From positions 1 to 64,000 of the forward strand of contig JAXDKG010000040.1 in the NCBI GenBank assembly GCA_034667225.1: 64,000 nucleotides of DNA, written 5' to 3'. Positions 8,034-16,004 of this stretch are shown here, in pieces. Source of the stretch: DATMER01 sp034667225 (GTDB taxonomy: Bacteria; Acidobacteriota; Thermoanaerobaculia; Multivoradales; UBA5704). Position 1 is the first letter of the stretch. Every line of letters starts with the position of its first letter. The translations under genes were made by a program, and so were the position numbers. Under the pieces are notes generated by a model that was not told where the DNA came from, made no database searches, and worked only from the letters and a program-made list of their open reading frames with translations.

Positions 8034-8474
8034 ATGCCAGCTCTAACCGCAGACGTCCACCGCATGCACTCGGTGCATCAACCGCAGTTCCTGCCCCTTC
8101 CTGTGAAGGCAGGCGCCCGCATCTTCCTCAACTCCATCGTCTGCACGGACCTCGGCGGCTTCGCCGTGCCCGGAGACGACGACGCCGACCTCCGTGTCCA
8201 AGGAGTCGCCTGGAAGTCCTTCGACAACACCAACGGCGCCGACGGCACCCTCGGAGACACCTTCAGCGCCTACGGCGCCGTCCGCTTCGTCGAAGTCAAC
8301 AGCCAGGGCGAGTGGGAGTTCGCTTTCACGGGCGCCGTGCCCAAGCCCGGCGACGATGCCTTCGTGGTGGACGACAACACCGTCTCCACCGTCACCTCGG
8401 AATCCATCCTCCTCGGCAAATTCACCCGCCCGGCTTCGCCCGGCAAGTGGTTCGTCGATATCGATCGGCGCTAG
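8034..8474 (+). CDS. phage capsid decoration (cement) protein, DUF2190-like
   Basis: This encodes 146 residues, starting after AAGGAGGG, with 14 bases to the preceding gene. It is beta-rich and Gly/Asp/Val-rich (VKAGARIFLNSIVCTD, AFVVDDNTVSTVTSESILLG), with the compact barrel-like pattern of small head-decorating proteins in transposable phages. It lies between the protease/scaffold and the major head protein, exactly where such proteins are found. It would stabilise the capsid surface. The family is assigned from pattern and position. Confidence 0.6.
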   Translation: MPALTADVHRMHSVHQPQFLPLPVKAGARIFLNSIVCTDLGGFAVPGDDDADLRVQGVAWKSFDNTNGADGTLGDTFSAYGAVRFVEVNSQGEWEFAFTGAVPKPGDDAFVVDDNTVSTVTSESILLGKFTRPASPGKWFVDIDRR

Positions 8475-8483
8475 GGGAAAGCC

Positions 8484-9416
8484 ATGCTCAGCGACCTCAA
8501 GTCAATCGCGGTCAAGGCGACGCCCATCGCCCTCGACATCTACGACAAGACCGACCCCACGACCCTCCTGCCGCTCGTGGCCGTCGTGGTCTCCGACCCC
8601 TCTCTGGCTGAGGAGGTCAACCTCGAGTGGGCGGCGGTCTTCCCCGAGCTGCGCAAGTGGATCGGCGACCGCGTCGCCCAGCAGGGCTTCGCCGGCCGGC
8701 TCAAGATCCGTCCGGAGCTGTACGAAGTCACCCTCGACTTCGACTCCATCGACATCGAGCGCGGAACGGCCCTCATCCAGGCCACGGAGAAGGCAACACG
8801 CATCGGCCGCGCCTTCGCCGTCGGCAAGGTGCTGCTGGCCTATCGCGTCCTGCGCGAGAACCTCATGACCTACGACGGCCAGGACTTCTTCAGTGACTCG
8901 CACCAGCACCCGGACGGCACCCTGGCCTCCAACATCGTTTTCACCACGCGCACGGACCCATCTGCCCCAGACGTGAACGAGGTGCGGGATGAGCTGTCCG
9001 CCGCCGTGGACCGGCTCATGGCCAACTCCATCCTCCGGGACGAGCTGGTGCGCAGCGACGATGTCCGCAAGGGCCTGGTTGTCTTCGTCCGCTCGCAGCA
9101 AATCTGGTCTGCCTACGAGAAGCTGCGCACCGAGAAGAGCTTCGGCGCCGATCCCAACCTCTGGCAGAACGCCTTCGAGCTCGTCCGCGACTTCAAGCCC
9201 AAGGCGACGACCGAGAACACCGTTGACATCGTCCTGGCCACCCCTAACGGCCCACGGCCCGCGATCTTCGTGGTTTCCCGTGAGCCGCAGGGTCTGAAAT
9301 TCGATCAGTCCAAAGAGTTTGCGTCGCGTTACATCCCGTTCGGCATGGATGCCATGTACGGCGTCACACCGGCGTTCTGGCAAACCGCCGTGCGGGTTCT
9401 TCAACAACCGGAGTAA
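8484..9416 (+). CDS. Mu gpT-like major head (capsid) protein
   Basis: This encodes 310 residues, the normal size for the Mu gpT family. Recognisable stretches are DPSLAEEVNLEWAAVFPELR near the N-terminus, a central helix pair (LRDELVRSDDVRKGLVVFVR) and the C-terminal FASRYIPFGMDAMYGVTPAFW. It forms the icosahedral shell after cleavage of the scaffold. It starts nine bases after the decoration protein and uses the same high-GC codon pattern as its neighbours. It is intact, unlike the terminase and portal genes upstream. Confidence 0.75.
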   Translation: MLSDLKSIAVKATPIALDIYDKTDPTTLLPLVAVVVSDPSLAEEVNLEWAAVFPELRKWIGDRVAQQGFAGRLKIRPELYEVTLDFDSIDIERGTALIQATEKATRIGRAFAVGKVLLAYRVLRENLMTYDGQDFFSDSHQHPDGTLASNIVFTTRTDPSAPDVNEVRDELSAAVDRLMANSILRDELVRSDDVRKGLVVFVRSQQIWSAYEKLRTEKSFGADPNLWQNAFELVRDFKPKATTENTVDIVLATPNGPRPAIFVVSREPQGLKFDQSKEFASRYIPFGMDAMYGVTPAFWQTAVRVLQQPE

Positions 9417-9431
9417 GAAAAGGAGAAAGAG

Positions 9432-9719
9432 ATGAAAGAGACGAAGATTTACAAGATCCGTGTCACTGGTGAAGTTCTGGAAACCGCCAACGCCACCCGC
9501 CGCGTCAACGTGGACGGCCAGGTGCTGACGTTCGGACTCGAGCCGGTCTACGTCCGTGCCGCCGAGCTGCCCCCGCAGCTCGCCGACGATCCCAAGCTGC
9601 GGATCGAGAAGGTGGACTCCGCGCCCCCGGACATGGAAGTCATCGAGCTTCTGAAGCCCGAGCGCGTCCAGGATCCGGCCGCGGCCCCCGTGGCGCCCCC
9701 GACCCGCAAGCGCGGGTAA
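9432..9719 (+). CDS. small phage protein of unknown function
   Basis: This encodes 95 residues starting MKETKIYKIRVTG, with AAGGAGAAAG just upstream and 15 bases after the major head gene. The first half alternates hydrophobic and polar residues (beta-rich), and the last 20 residues are Pro/Ala-rich and basic. It is the last gene before a strong terminator, so it closes the head operon. A head-completion role is possible from position only. Confidence 0.6.
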   Translation: MKETKIYKIRVTGEVLETANATRRVNVDGQVLTFGLEPVYVRAAELPPQLADDPKLRIEKVDSAPPDMEVIELLKPERVQDPAAAPVAPPTRKRG

Positions 9720-9726
9720 TCCCGAA

Positions 9727-9765
9727 CCCGCCCGGCGTCGCCTTCGGCGCCGGGCGGGCTTTTTT
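9727..9765 (+). terminator. rho-independent terminator of the phage head operon
   Basis: An 11-base GC stem (CCCGCCCGGCG at 9727-9737 with CGCCGGGCGGG at 9748-9758) is followed by six T. This is the clearest terminator in the window. Confidence 0.85.
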
Positions 9766-9780
9766 CCCAGGAGGTTCGTG

Positions 9781-10206
9781 ATGCAAGTCAATCTCTCCCT
9801 CACCCCCGGCTACCGCCTGAAGATCACGCGAGCCTCCCGCATGAGCGAGCTCGTGGACCGCACCATCACCGGCTTGGCCGCCCTCGGAGGAAGCGCCGCC
9901 TTCCTGGAGATCCTCCGTCGCTGGCTCCAGCGCCGGCAGGAGAAGCGCCAGGAGCAGCTTCAGCTCGACGTCCGCATCATGGAAGAGGGCCATGCCCTCC
10001 GCCAGGAGGCCTACCAGCGAGAGCGAGAGGCCCACCAAGCCCTCTCCGAGGAGCGCGAACGCCGCCACAAGGCCGAGCTTCTCGCCTTGGAAGTCCAGAT
10101 GCAGGCGAAGCTGGAGGCGCTTACGCGGATCAATGAAGACCTCACACGGCGCCTGGACGATGCCACGGGCCTCCTCGGCCGCCGCCGTGCATCAACCGCG
10201 GGTTGA
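9781..10206 (+). CDS. small coiled-coil protein, phage-associated
   Basis: This encodes 141 residues starting at ATG 9781 (GTG at 9778 is also possible), with AGGAGG just upstream. Residues about 20-45 form a weakly hydrophobic segment (DRTITGLAALGGSAAFLEI). Residues 50-135 are a highly charged heptad-like coiled coil (RRQEKRQEQLQLD, QREREAHQALSEERERRH). The layout, a short anchor then a long charged helix, resembles spanin or lysis-associated proteins, but no family is recognised. It lies beyond the terminator and may have its own transcript. Confidence 0.5.
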   Translation: MQVNLSLTPGYRLKITRASRMSELVDRTITGLAALGGSAAFLEILRRWLQRRQEKRQEQLQLDVRIMEEGHALRQEAYQREREAHQALSEERERRHKAELLALEVQMQAKLEALTRINEDLTRRLDDATGLLGRRRASTAG

Positions 10207-10231
10207 CGTGGATGCGAAAGTCCCGTAAGCT
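10203..10231 (+). promoter_or_regulatory. possible sigma-70 promoter upstream of the ParB-like gene
   Basis: TTGACG at 10203-10208, a 17-base spacer and TAAGCT at 10226-10231 lie about 130 bases before the ParB-like start. The -35 is good and the -10 weak. Confidence 0.35.
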
Positions 10232-10358
10232 GCAACGGATTCAACAGGATAGCGATCATTTCTTGGCTAGGTGCTCCTAAGACCAGCGGCAGAGCGGTGA
10301 AACAACGGGATGGGCTGCGACGAAAACTAGCCTTGCCCCAAGGGCAGAAAGTACCGCA

Positions 10359-11801
10359 ATGGCAACAGCCAGTTGGCTCACAAAGCGTCTCTCCGTCACC
10401 AGCCTTCATCTGGATGCGAAAAACCCACGGCTCGGCCGTGAGACGTCCTCGCGAGCACCGCGGGACATCATTCAATATCTCTTCGATCACGACAAGGCCT
10501 TAGAGGTCGCTGAAAGTATTGCTCATCGTGGCTACTTCCCGAATGAGCCTCTTCTAGCGGTGGAAGAGGCTGGACGCTTTGTAGTAGTCGAGGGGAATCG
10601 TCGTCTCGCGGCTCTGAAGGCGCTACGAGAGCCTGGATTACTCGAGGGCCCACTAGCGCGTCAGGTCGAGCGCCTGTCTCGACGGGTTCTTGACCCGCAG
10701 GGGCTCGCAAAGGTTCCCGTTACGATAGCTCCAAATCGCCGAGCAACTGACCGTCAGATAGCAGGTCGGCACGTCGGGACTCCTGTTCTCGCTTGGCAGG
10801 CTGAGAATCGCGCCAGCTTCATTCTCGAAAAGTTAGCGGAAGGTTACGACAATGATGAGTTGCGAGACGATCTCGGCTTCACCCTAGCGGACATCCAACA
10901 GGCCCGGCAGACGAGAGCAATTGCGGATATGGCAAGGTCGCTCGATCTTCCCGAGGAAGTAAAAGCCAAGCTGGAGAATCCCCGAGCCAAACTCTTCACT
11001 ACTCTGGAACGCGTCTTTGATTCCTCCGTTGGCCGAGAATACCTCAAGGTCGAACCAGACCCCGATCACGGGCTTCGTGGCACGACAACCAAGAACGAGT
11101 TTCTTCGTGGCTTCTCTAAGCTTGTTACCGATGTGGCTCTTGGGAGGCAAAGTTCGCGAACGCTAAACACAAATGACAACATTCGCACATATTTTGAGTC
11201 GCTGTCACCTGATGAGCGCCCCTCACGCAAGAGAGGCTCATTTGTTCCCGCGGACGTTATCCAAGGTGAGTCTATTGCATCGCCATCGCGCAAGCCGGAG
11301 CCTCCCCCAATCAGGTCAAAACAGGAAAACTCGACGGTTTTGCCCCGTAACTTAAAGGTCAGATTCGGCAACGAACGATTGGTGGACATTCGCCGCGAGT
11401 TAGTCAAGCTCAAGCGGAAAGAAAACCCGAACGCCGGCGCAGTTTTGCTTCGGGTGTTCTTCGAGCTCACGGTCATCGACTATCTTCAGCGCACCGGTGA
11501 ACTCCCAGGGATCATCGCCGCACTGGAGAAGAGAGAGAATAAGAAGCTTCCCTTCGGCATGCCAACAATGAGGCAACTCGTGCCGGAGATCATACGAATC
11601 GCAAAGAAGCGCCTGACGGCTGCCGAGGCAAACAAGGTAGAGAAAGCAGTTCGATACGATCCTTCGGCTCCATTCACATTGAGTGATCTTCACGCCTTTG
11701 TGCATTCGCCAGACCTCCCCAGCGAGCGAGATATATTCCAGTTCTGGCTTCGTACAGAACCTCTTTTTCGCCTGATGCTTGAGAAGGATCCAGAGGAATA
11801 G
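10359..11801 (+). CDS. ParB/Srx-fold protein
   Basis: This encodes 480 residues. The N-terminal 100 or so have the ParB/Srx (ParB-N) pattern: LDAKNPRLG, then ALEVAESIAHRGYFPNEPL, then VVEGNRRLAALKALRE. The GNRR box binds or hydrolyses a nucleotide in this fold. The next part (about 150-210) looks like a helical DNA-binding region (ILEKLAEGYDNDELRDDLGFT). The last 150 residues are an unrecognised helical domain. Unlike true partition ParB, there is no ParA neighbour; instead a Dam-type methylase starts five bases downstream, so the two form an operon. ParB-fold nucleases with methylases are common in phages and defence islands. Base composition is clearly less GC-rich than the phage genes upstream. 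Confidence 0.7.
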   Translation: MATASWLTKRLSVTSLHLDAKNPRLGRETSSRAPRDIIQYLFDHDKALEVAESIAHRGYFPNEPLLAVEEAGRFVVVEGNRRLAALKALREPGLLEGPLARQVERLSRRVLDPQGLAKVPVTIAPNRRATDRQIAGRHVGTPVLAWQAENRASFILEKLAEGYDNDELRDDLGFTLADIQQARQTRAIADMARSLDLPEEVKAKLENPRAKLFTTLERVFDSSVGREYLKVEPDPDHGLRGTTTKNEFLRGFSKLVTDVALGRQSSRTLNTNDNIRTYFESLSPDERPSRKRGSFVPADVIQGESIASPSRKPEPPPIRSKQENSTVLPRNLKVRFGNERLVDIRRELVKLKRKENPNAGAVLLRVFFELTVIDYLQRTGELPGIIAALEKRENKKLPFGMPTMRQLVPEIIRIAKKRLTAAEANKVEKAVRYDPSAPFTLSDLHAFVHSPDLPSERDIFQFWLRTEPLFRLMLEKDPEE

Positions 11802-11805
11802 CAGG

Positions 11806-12663
11806 ATGAGAACGTCCAGTCCCCTACGATATCCCGGTGGGAAGTCAGCACTGGCAGGCCTACTAAGCCAGATTCGAAGGTTGAATGGGCTCGGAAATAG
11901 AGCAATTGCCGAGCCTTTTGCCGGCGGGGCGGGTGCGTCCCTCACGTTGTTGTACCTTGAAGAGACTCCTGAAATATATATCAACGATGCGGATTCAGCG
12001 ATTCACGATTTTTGGTGGTTGCTGGTCAAGCGGCCTAGGTCGTTTGCTAGCATGCTTGACAATACAAGCGTTGACATGGCTGAGTGGCATCGCCAACGAG
12101 CGGTGTACAGAGACCACGGTCGAGTGTCTCGGCTCCGTCGTGGCTTCGCGGCGTTTTATCTAAACAGGTGTAACCGGTCGGGGATCATTATGAATGGTGG
12201 CCCTATCGGCGGGGTAAGGCAAACAGGTAAATGGAAAATTGATGCTAGATTTAATAAAGCCGAGCTTCGTCGTCGATGTGAGAAGGTGGCCGAATACCGC
12301 GACAGAATCCATGTGTCGTGCTGTGACGGGATAGAGTTTATCGAAAACCTAGATGCAAAGTCGACCCTTTTCTTTATTGATCCGCCGTACTTCGCCAAAA
12401 GCGAAACGCTTTATCTAAACGCGTTGAACGAGGAGTATCATGCAAGGCTTGCGGATCGACTGAAGTCGATGAGGGATGCCTCCTGGTTGTTGACTTACGA
12501 TGACTGCCCTGAGATCCGCCAAATGTATAAGGGATGGGCAACTATCCGGCCATTCTCGCTCCGATATGTGGCAGCTGAGCGACGAACCGGGAGCGAAGTG
12601 CTCATCGCTCCACCATGGATGCGATTACCAGACTCTCAGGCTTCGGCTGCCATCGCGTGGTGA
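11806..12663 (+). CDS. DNA adenine methylase (D12 class)
   Basis: This encodes 285 residues, the usual size for Dam/D12 N6-adenine methyltransferases. Motifs appear in family order: the N-terminal RYPGGKSAL, the SAM-binding AEPFAGGAGASL, and the catalytic DPPY in FIDPPYFAK (near nucleotide 12381). The C-terminus has LLTYDDCPEIRQMY, also typical. All catalytic residues are present, so it should be active; its target is unknown. ATG 11806 follows the ParB-like stop by four bases, so the two genes are probably cotranscribed. No restriction enclave is seen, which fits an orphan methylase or a self-mark for the ParB-like partner. Confidence 0.9.
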   Translation: MRTSSPLRYPGGKSALAGLLSQIRRLNGLGNRAIAEPFAGGAGASLTLLYLEETPEIYINDADSAIHDFWWLLVKRPRSFASMLDNTSVDMAEWHRQRAVYRDHGRVSRLRRGFAAFYLNRCNRSGIIMNGGPIGGVRQTGKWKIDARFNKAELRRRCEKVAEYRDRIHVSCCDGIEFIENLDAKSTLFFIDPPYFAKSETLYLNALNEEYHARLADRLKSMRDASWLLTYDDCPEIRQMYKGWATIRPFSLRYVAAERRTGSEVLIAPPWMRLPDSQASAAIAW

Positions 12664-13018
12664 GCACATGCAGTGGGTGGCGCTCGCCGGCTGCAGAGTC
12701 GCGCATAGAGTTCTTGCCGCTCTACTCTCCGTCCCTCTCATTAAGACGAAGACGCTTGTCGAAAAAGGGCCAAGTGCAAATATCCGCCAGAGAAGCATGC
12801 CGGTTGGTTCATGTCGCCTCGCACCTGAGAGAGGCTTCCACTAATCCTTGACAGACGCCTTCAGGGAATGATATCTAGTGGATAAGCACCCACGGTGCCG
12901 TTCTTGTGGGATGGTAAGGCTTCGAATTCGCCGCGAGTCGGCACTTAGTTTATAGTCCCTCGCGAAGGCCGCAGCTCTTGCGCATAATCAGTTTCTTATT
13001 TCTTATGGATGATGCCCT
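12664..13018. other. 355-base spacer with one promoter-like site
   Basis: No gene is supported. TTGACA and TATCTA boxes at 12848-12877 could drive the downstream small gene and the GNAT-CHAT gene. Confidence 0.5.
12848..12877 (+). promoter_or_regulatory. possible promoter for the CHAT locus
   Basis: There is a perfect TTGACA at 12848-12853, an 18-base spacer and TATCTA at 12872-12877. The -10 matches only three of six consensus bases, so this is tentative. Confidence 0.4.
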
Positions 13019-13333
13019 ATGAGTGCTCCGTACTTGCGTATCTATGATATCCGCCTTCATCGCCAGCTCCCGGTGGAGCGGGACTGTACTTCGTTTCAGA
13101 GAGTTGTCAGAGAGGTCGTTGAGAGAGGCCGGGATTTAATTCGTTTTGCGGCCGCACAAGATGCTGGTAAGTGTGAGGTAGAGATGCAAGTCCGCTGTTA
13201 TAGTTGCGGCAAGGACGCTATTCATAGATTCCAGCGCTCGATTGAATTGAAATTTCCTGACGTTGTCTTTGTGCATTTCTCTAGGCAGCGGAATGCCCGA
13301 CGTAAGGTAGGTCGTAAGTCGCGCCGGAGCTGA
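13019..13333 (+). CDS. hypothetical protein in the CHAT locus
   Basis: This encodes 104 residues and matches no family I know. Visible features are an alternating beta-like start (YLRIYDIRLHRQLP), a helix (FQRVVREVVERGRDLIRFAAAQD), a Cys pair in VRCYSCGKD and a very basic tail (RQRNARRKVGRKSRRS). It starts at ATG 13019 and lies 49 bases before the GNAT-CHAT gene on the same strand, so it may belong to that system, for example as a small nucleic-acid-binding partner. It has the lower GC of the 10.3-16 kb block. Confidence 0.5.
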   Translation: MSAPYLRIYDIRLHRQLPVERDCTSFQRVVREVVERGRDLIRFAAAQDAGKCEVEMQVRCYSCGKDAIHRFQRSIELKFPDVVFVHFSRQRNARRKVGRKSRRS

Positions 13334-13382
13334 GTCTTCTGGGCAGCAGGCATGCGTAAGTATACGTAGGTGCTCATTGGTT

Positions 13383-15488
13383 ATGTGGCGGCGGCTGGTT
13401 CGTAGGTTGAGAACTGCTGACCAAGCGGCCTTAGAGCAACTGTGCCGATCGGATAAACGTTGGGATGCATACTATCGTGACCATGCATCCTGGTTGAATA
13501 GAGCTCTTGTCGAAGCTAAGGGTGCCGGCCGTGCTGTTTTTGGCACCTTCTCGCCAACTCCTGAGAGGGAAAGTTATTTACCTCGCCTAGACGCCTGTAT
13601 ATTCCTCAAGCCCTCCGATTACGATAATTCGGCGGAACTAAAAAATCTTGTTGTGAGAAATCTGACGGCCGAAGGAGAGCCCGAGTCGGCCTCTTTTCAG
13701 GAACTGGCCCGGCCCTTAATTGAGAAAGCGATCAGGCATTGCGAGGCGCGAGAGATCGGTAAGCTCGAGATCGAGTTGCCCCAGAAGGAGCACGCGCTCG
13801 TGGCGCTCTTCATGCAACTTGGCTTCCGGATCACTGCGCTGCGGGAACGGTATATTCCTGGACAATACGTCTGTGTGCTGGAAAGGGCCATCGGAGATAG
13901 GTACAATGCTGATCCCTTTGATCTGGTGAAACTGGGAAAGTGGCTTCTGCGCGCGATCCTGCCCTGTAGAGTAGGCGATCCGTCTTCCCCGGTAGAGGAT
14001 ATTCCCCTTGTGCCATTCGAAGTGCACCCGAGTCATCCTGCCTTCAGCCCGCAGAACCCCACTGGCTATGCTAAAAGACTTCGGGGTTTGCTAATCATCT
14101 TGGACGAGGGGGATTGTGAGGAAGACAATATCCAGCAACTTTTGGGTAGGCGTATTTTTGGTGAAGATCAACTCCGATATGTTCTGGCGCATGAACTCAC
14201 CGAACGAACTCGCGCAGTACTCACGGAGAATGGCATTACCTCTTTCGATCTGAAAGAAATGAGGGAGATCGCAGGCGGAGATCGTTCGTCATTGAGTATT
14301 CCGATGCACCGATCCGCTATCGGCGGAGTGCTGACAGTTCTTGAGTTGGATCGCGTCAAGGAGTACGCAGAGTTCGCGGAAGGATTCGTCTACTATTTAT
14401 TAAGCGGTATCGGAAGTGCTCTCAACGTCGCCAGCCAAGTCGGTTCAATCCTGGCTGTATTCTGTCCAAGTTGGCGGGACGGTAGAAGTGGTATCGTGGC
14501 TATTGCCGAAATAGAGGAAGTAACAAATGCTCCCTTTGACGGGGCATTTTCTTGTTATCCTGATATTCCTTCGGCGCTGACCCAGGAAGATCTCGCATTC
14601 TATAGGACTCGTAGCGACAAGGATCGTCTGCCTGTGTTGAAGTGTTCCAGAATGGAGCTGTTTCAGGCGCCGGTTGATGTGGATAATGGCATGTGGATAG
14701 CCTCTGCGGAGGAGCGTGCATACCTTAAGCAGGAGCTGGAGGAGACTAACTCAATCTATATTAGCTTTGAGATGCGCGACAGCTTGCGGAGGTATTCGTC
14801 AGAGTTTGGTCTACCGGCAGAAGTTACTCTACAGTCAGAGGTAATTAATAAACGTCCGCAAAATGTCGAGATGACTCGAGGGGCAGCGGGTCGACGAACT
14901 GAGAAAGGAACTCCATCCACGAGGATTCTATTCCTTAGCGCCAACCCTGCGGGAGATCTAGATCTGGAGGAGGAACTTAGAAGTTGTGAGCGAGAGTTGC
15001 AGGGCGTAAAGTTTCGCGATTCTATAAAATTCGTCGCGCGCCAGGCAGTTCGGCCCGACGATCTCGTTCGTTATGTCCGTGAGTACAACCCAAACGTCCT
15101 ACACTTCAGTGGACACAGTTCCCCAACGGGCATCGTATTGCGAAGCGACACTGGTAATTTCCAGGTTGTTGAAGGAGCGAGCCTGAGGCGGTTTCTTTCA
15201 AAAAGAGGCATTGAACTTGTTGTTTTCAATGCGTGTTACTCTGACGCTCAGGCAAAGGCCGTGGAGGATGTCGTGGCAACTGTAATCGGAACCACTGACA
15301 TTGTGGGCGACGTCGGTGCCCGACGATTTGCAATCGCATTTTATCGAACACTTGGGAACGGCGGCTCTGTTGGGGAAGCGTTTCGCGACGGTCGAGATGC
15401 CGTGGATCTTGATGGTTTATCACCGGGATTATTCAAAAGTAGTGGCAACTTGGATCTCATCTTGGTGCGAGGAAAAGATAAAGGGTAG
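13383..15488 (+). CDS. GNAT-CHAT fusion protein (caspase-like effector)
   Basis: This encodes 701 residues. Residues about 40-175 look like a GNAT acetyltransferase fold: strand ELKNLVVRNL, helix LARPLIEKAIRHCEAR, strand KLEIELP, helix ALVALFMQLGFRI, strand YVCVLER. Residues about 190-480 are unassigned. Residues about 510-700 are a CHAT (caspase HetF associated with TPRs) peptidase: TRILFLSANPAGD, then the catalytic His in HFSGHSS (about H578), then the catalytic Cys in FNACYS (about C618), then FAIAFYRTLGNGGSVGEAF. Both catalytic residues are present. CHAT proteases act as cell-death or signalling effectors in bacterial conflict systems; an N-terminal GNAT may be a sensor or modifier. A TTG six bases earlier is an alternative start. 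A small membrane protein and a second CHAT protein follow. Confidence 0.7.
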   Translation: MWRRLVRRLRTADQAALEQLCRSDKRWDAYYRDHASWLNRALVEAKGAGRAVFGTFSPTPERESYLPRLDACIFLKPSDYDNSAELKNLVVRNLTAEGEPESASFQELARPLIEKAIRHCEAREIGKLEIELPQKEHALVALFMQLGFRITALRERYIPGQYVCVLERAIGDRYNADPFDLVKLGKWLLRAILPCRVGDPSSPVEDIPLVPFEVHPSHPAFSPQNPTGYAKRLRGLLIILDEGDCEEDNIQQLLGRRIFGEDQLRYVLAHELTERTRAVLTENGITSFDLKEMREIAGGDRSSLSIPMHRSAIGGVLTVLELDRVKEYAEFAEGFVYYLLSGIGSALNVASQVGSILAVFCPSWRDGRSGIVAIAEIEEVTNAPFDGAFSCYPDIPSALTQEDLAFYRTRSDKDRLPVLKCSRMELFQAPVDVDNGMWIASAEERAYLKQELEETNSIYISFEMRDSLRRYSSEFGLPAEVTLQSEVINKRPQNVEMTRGAAGRRTEKGTPSTRILFLSANPAGDLDLEEELRSCERELQGVKFRDSIKFVARQAVRPDDLVRYVREYNPNVLHFSGHSSPTGIVLRSDTGNFQVVEGASLRRFLSKRGIELVVFNACYSDAQAKAVEDVVATVIGTTDIVGDVGARRFAIAFYRTLGNGGSVGEAFRDGRDAVDLDGLSPGLFKSSGNLDLILVRGKDKG

Positions 15489-15718
15489 TGTGCCTATTTC
15501 CGAAACGATTCTCGGTACATGGGGCGTGGGCACTTGGCATGCCATAATTTGTCACGACCAAGTCTTCGATAGGTGCCTCCCGTCCGTCAAAGTGGCCCTC
15601 CGCCACTCCCCGTGGGGCGGCTACGTTGCAGAGCTCACGCAGCACCCCTCGCCTCAGGGTACCTATTACCAAGGGATTCATGTTGTAGACTTTGTGCAGA
15701 TCTCCCGAAGGAGGACAG

Positions 15719-15985
15719 ATGATCAACGCGATCGGTGCACTATGTTTTGGCCTAGTCATTGGATGGGTAACCTACCGGACTCTCCGGAGGACCGGTGAAA
15801 CCGTGGCGCTGTCCAACATCGCGACGGTGATCGGAGCGGTGGGCGGGGCTGCCGTCACTACCCTGTTCAACGACAAGGAACTTTTCTCATTTTACTGCAT
15901 CGGGCTAATGATTGGGTTCTTCCTGTACATGTGGCTCGGCCACACAGTCTTCAAGGATAGCGGCTGGCTGGGAACTGGCGACTAG
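15719..15985 (+). CDS. small membrane protein between two CHAT genes
   Basis: This encodes 88 residues with three likely membrane helices: ALCFGLVIGWVTY, ATVIGAVGGAAVTTLF and FYCIGLMIGFFLYMWLG. ATG 15719 is preceded by GGAGGAC at good spacing. No family is recognised. It lies 230 bases after the GNAT-CHAT gene and 19 bases before the second CHAT gene, so it is probably cotranscribed with the latter. A membrane target or pore activated by CHAT cleavage would fit this position, but that is inference. Confidence 0.65.
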   Translation: MINAIGALCFGLVIGWVTYRTLRRTGETVALSNIATVIGAVGGAAVTTLFNDKELFSFYCIGLMIGFFLYMWLGHTVFKDSGWLGTGD

Positions 15986-16004
15986 AGCCTTAAGCGAGGC
16001 GGCA

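Noticed and set aside
15301..15798. A 165-residue ORF after the GNAT-CHAT gene
   Set aside because: It overlaps the end of the CHAT domain and the membrane protein gene in another frame, with no family-like sequence.
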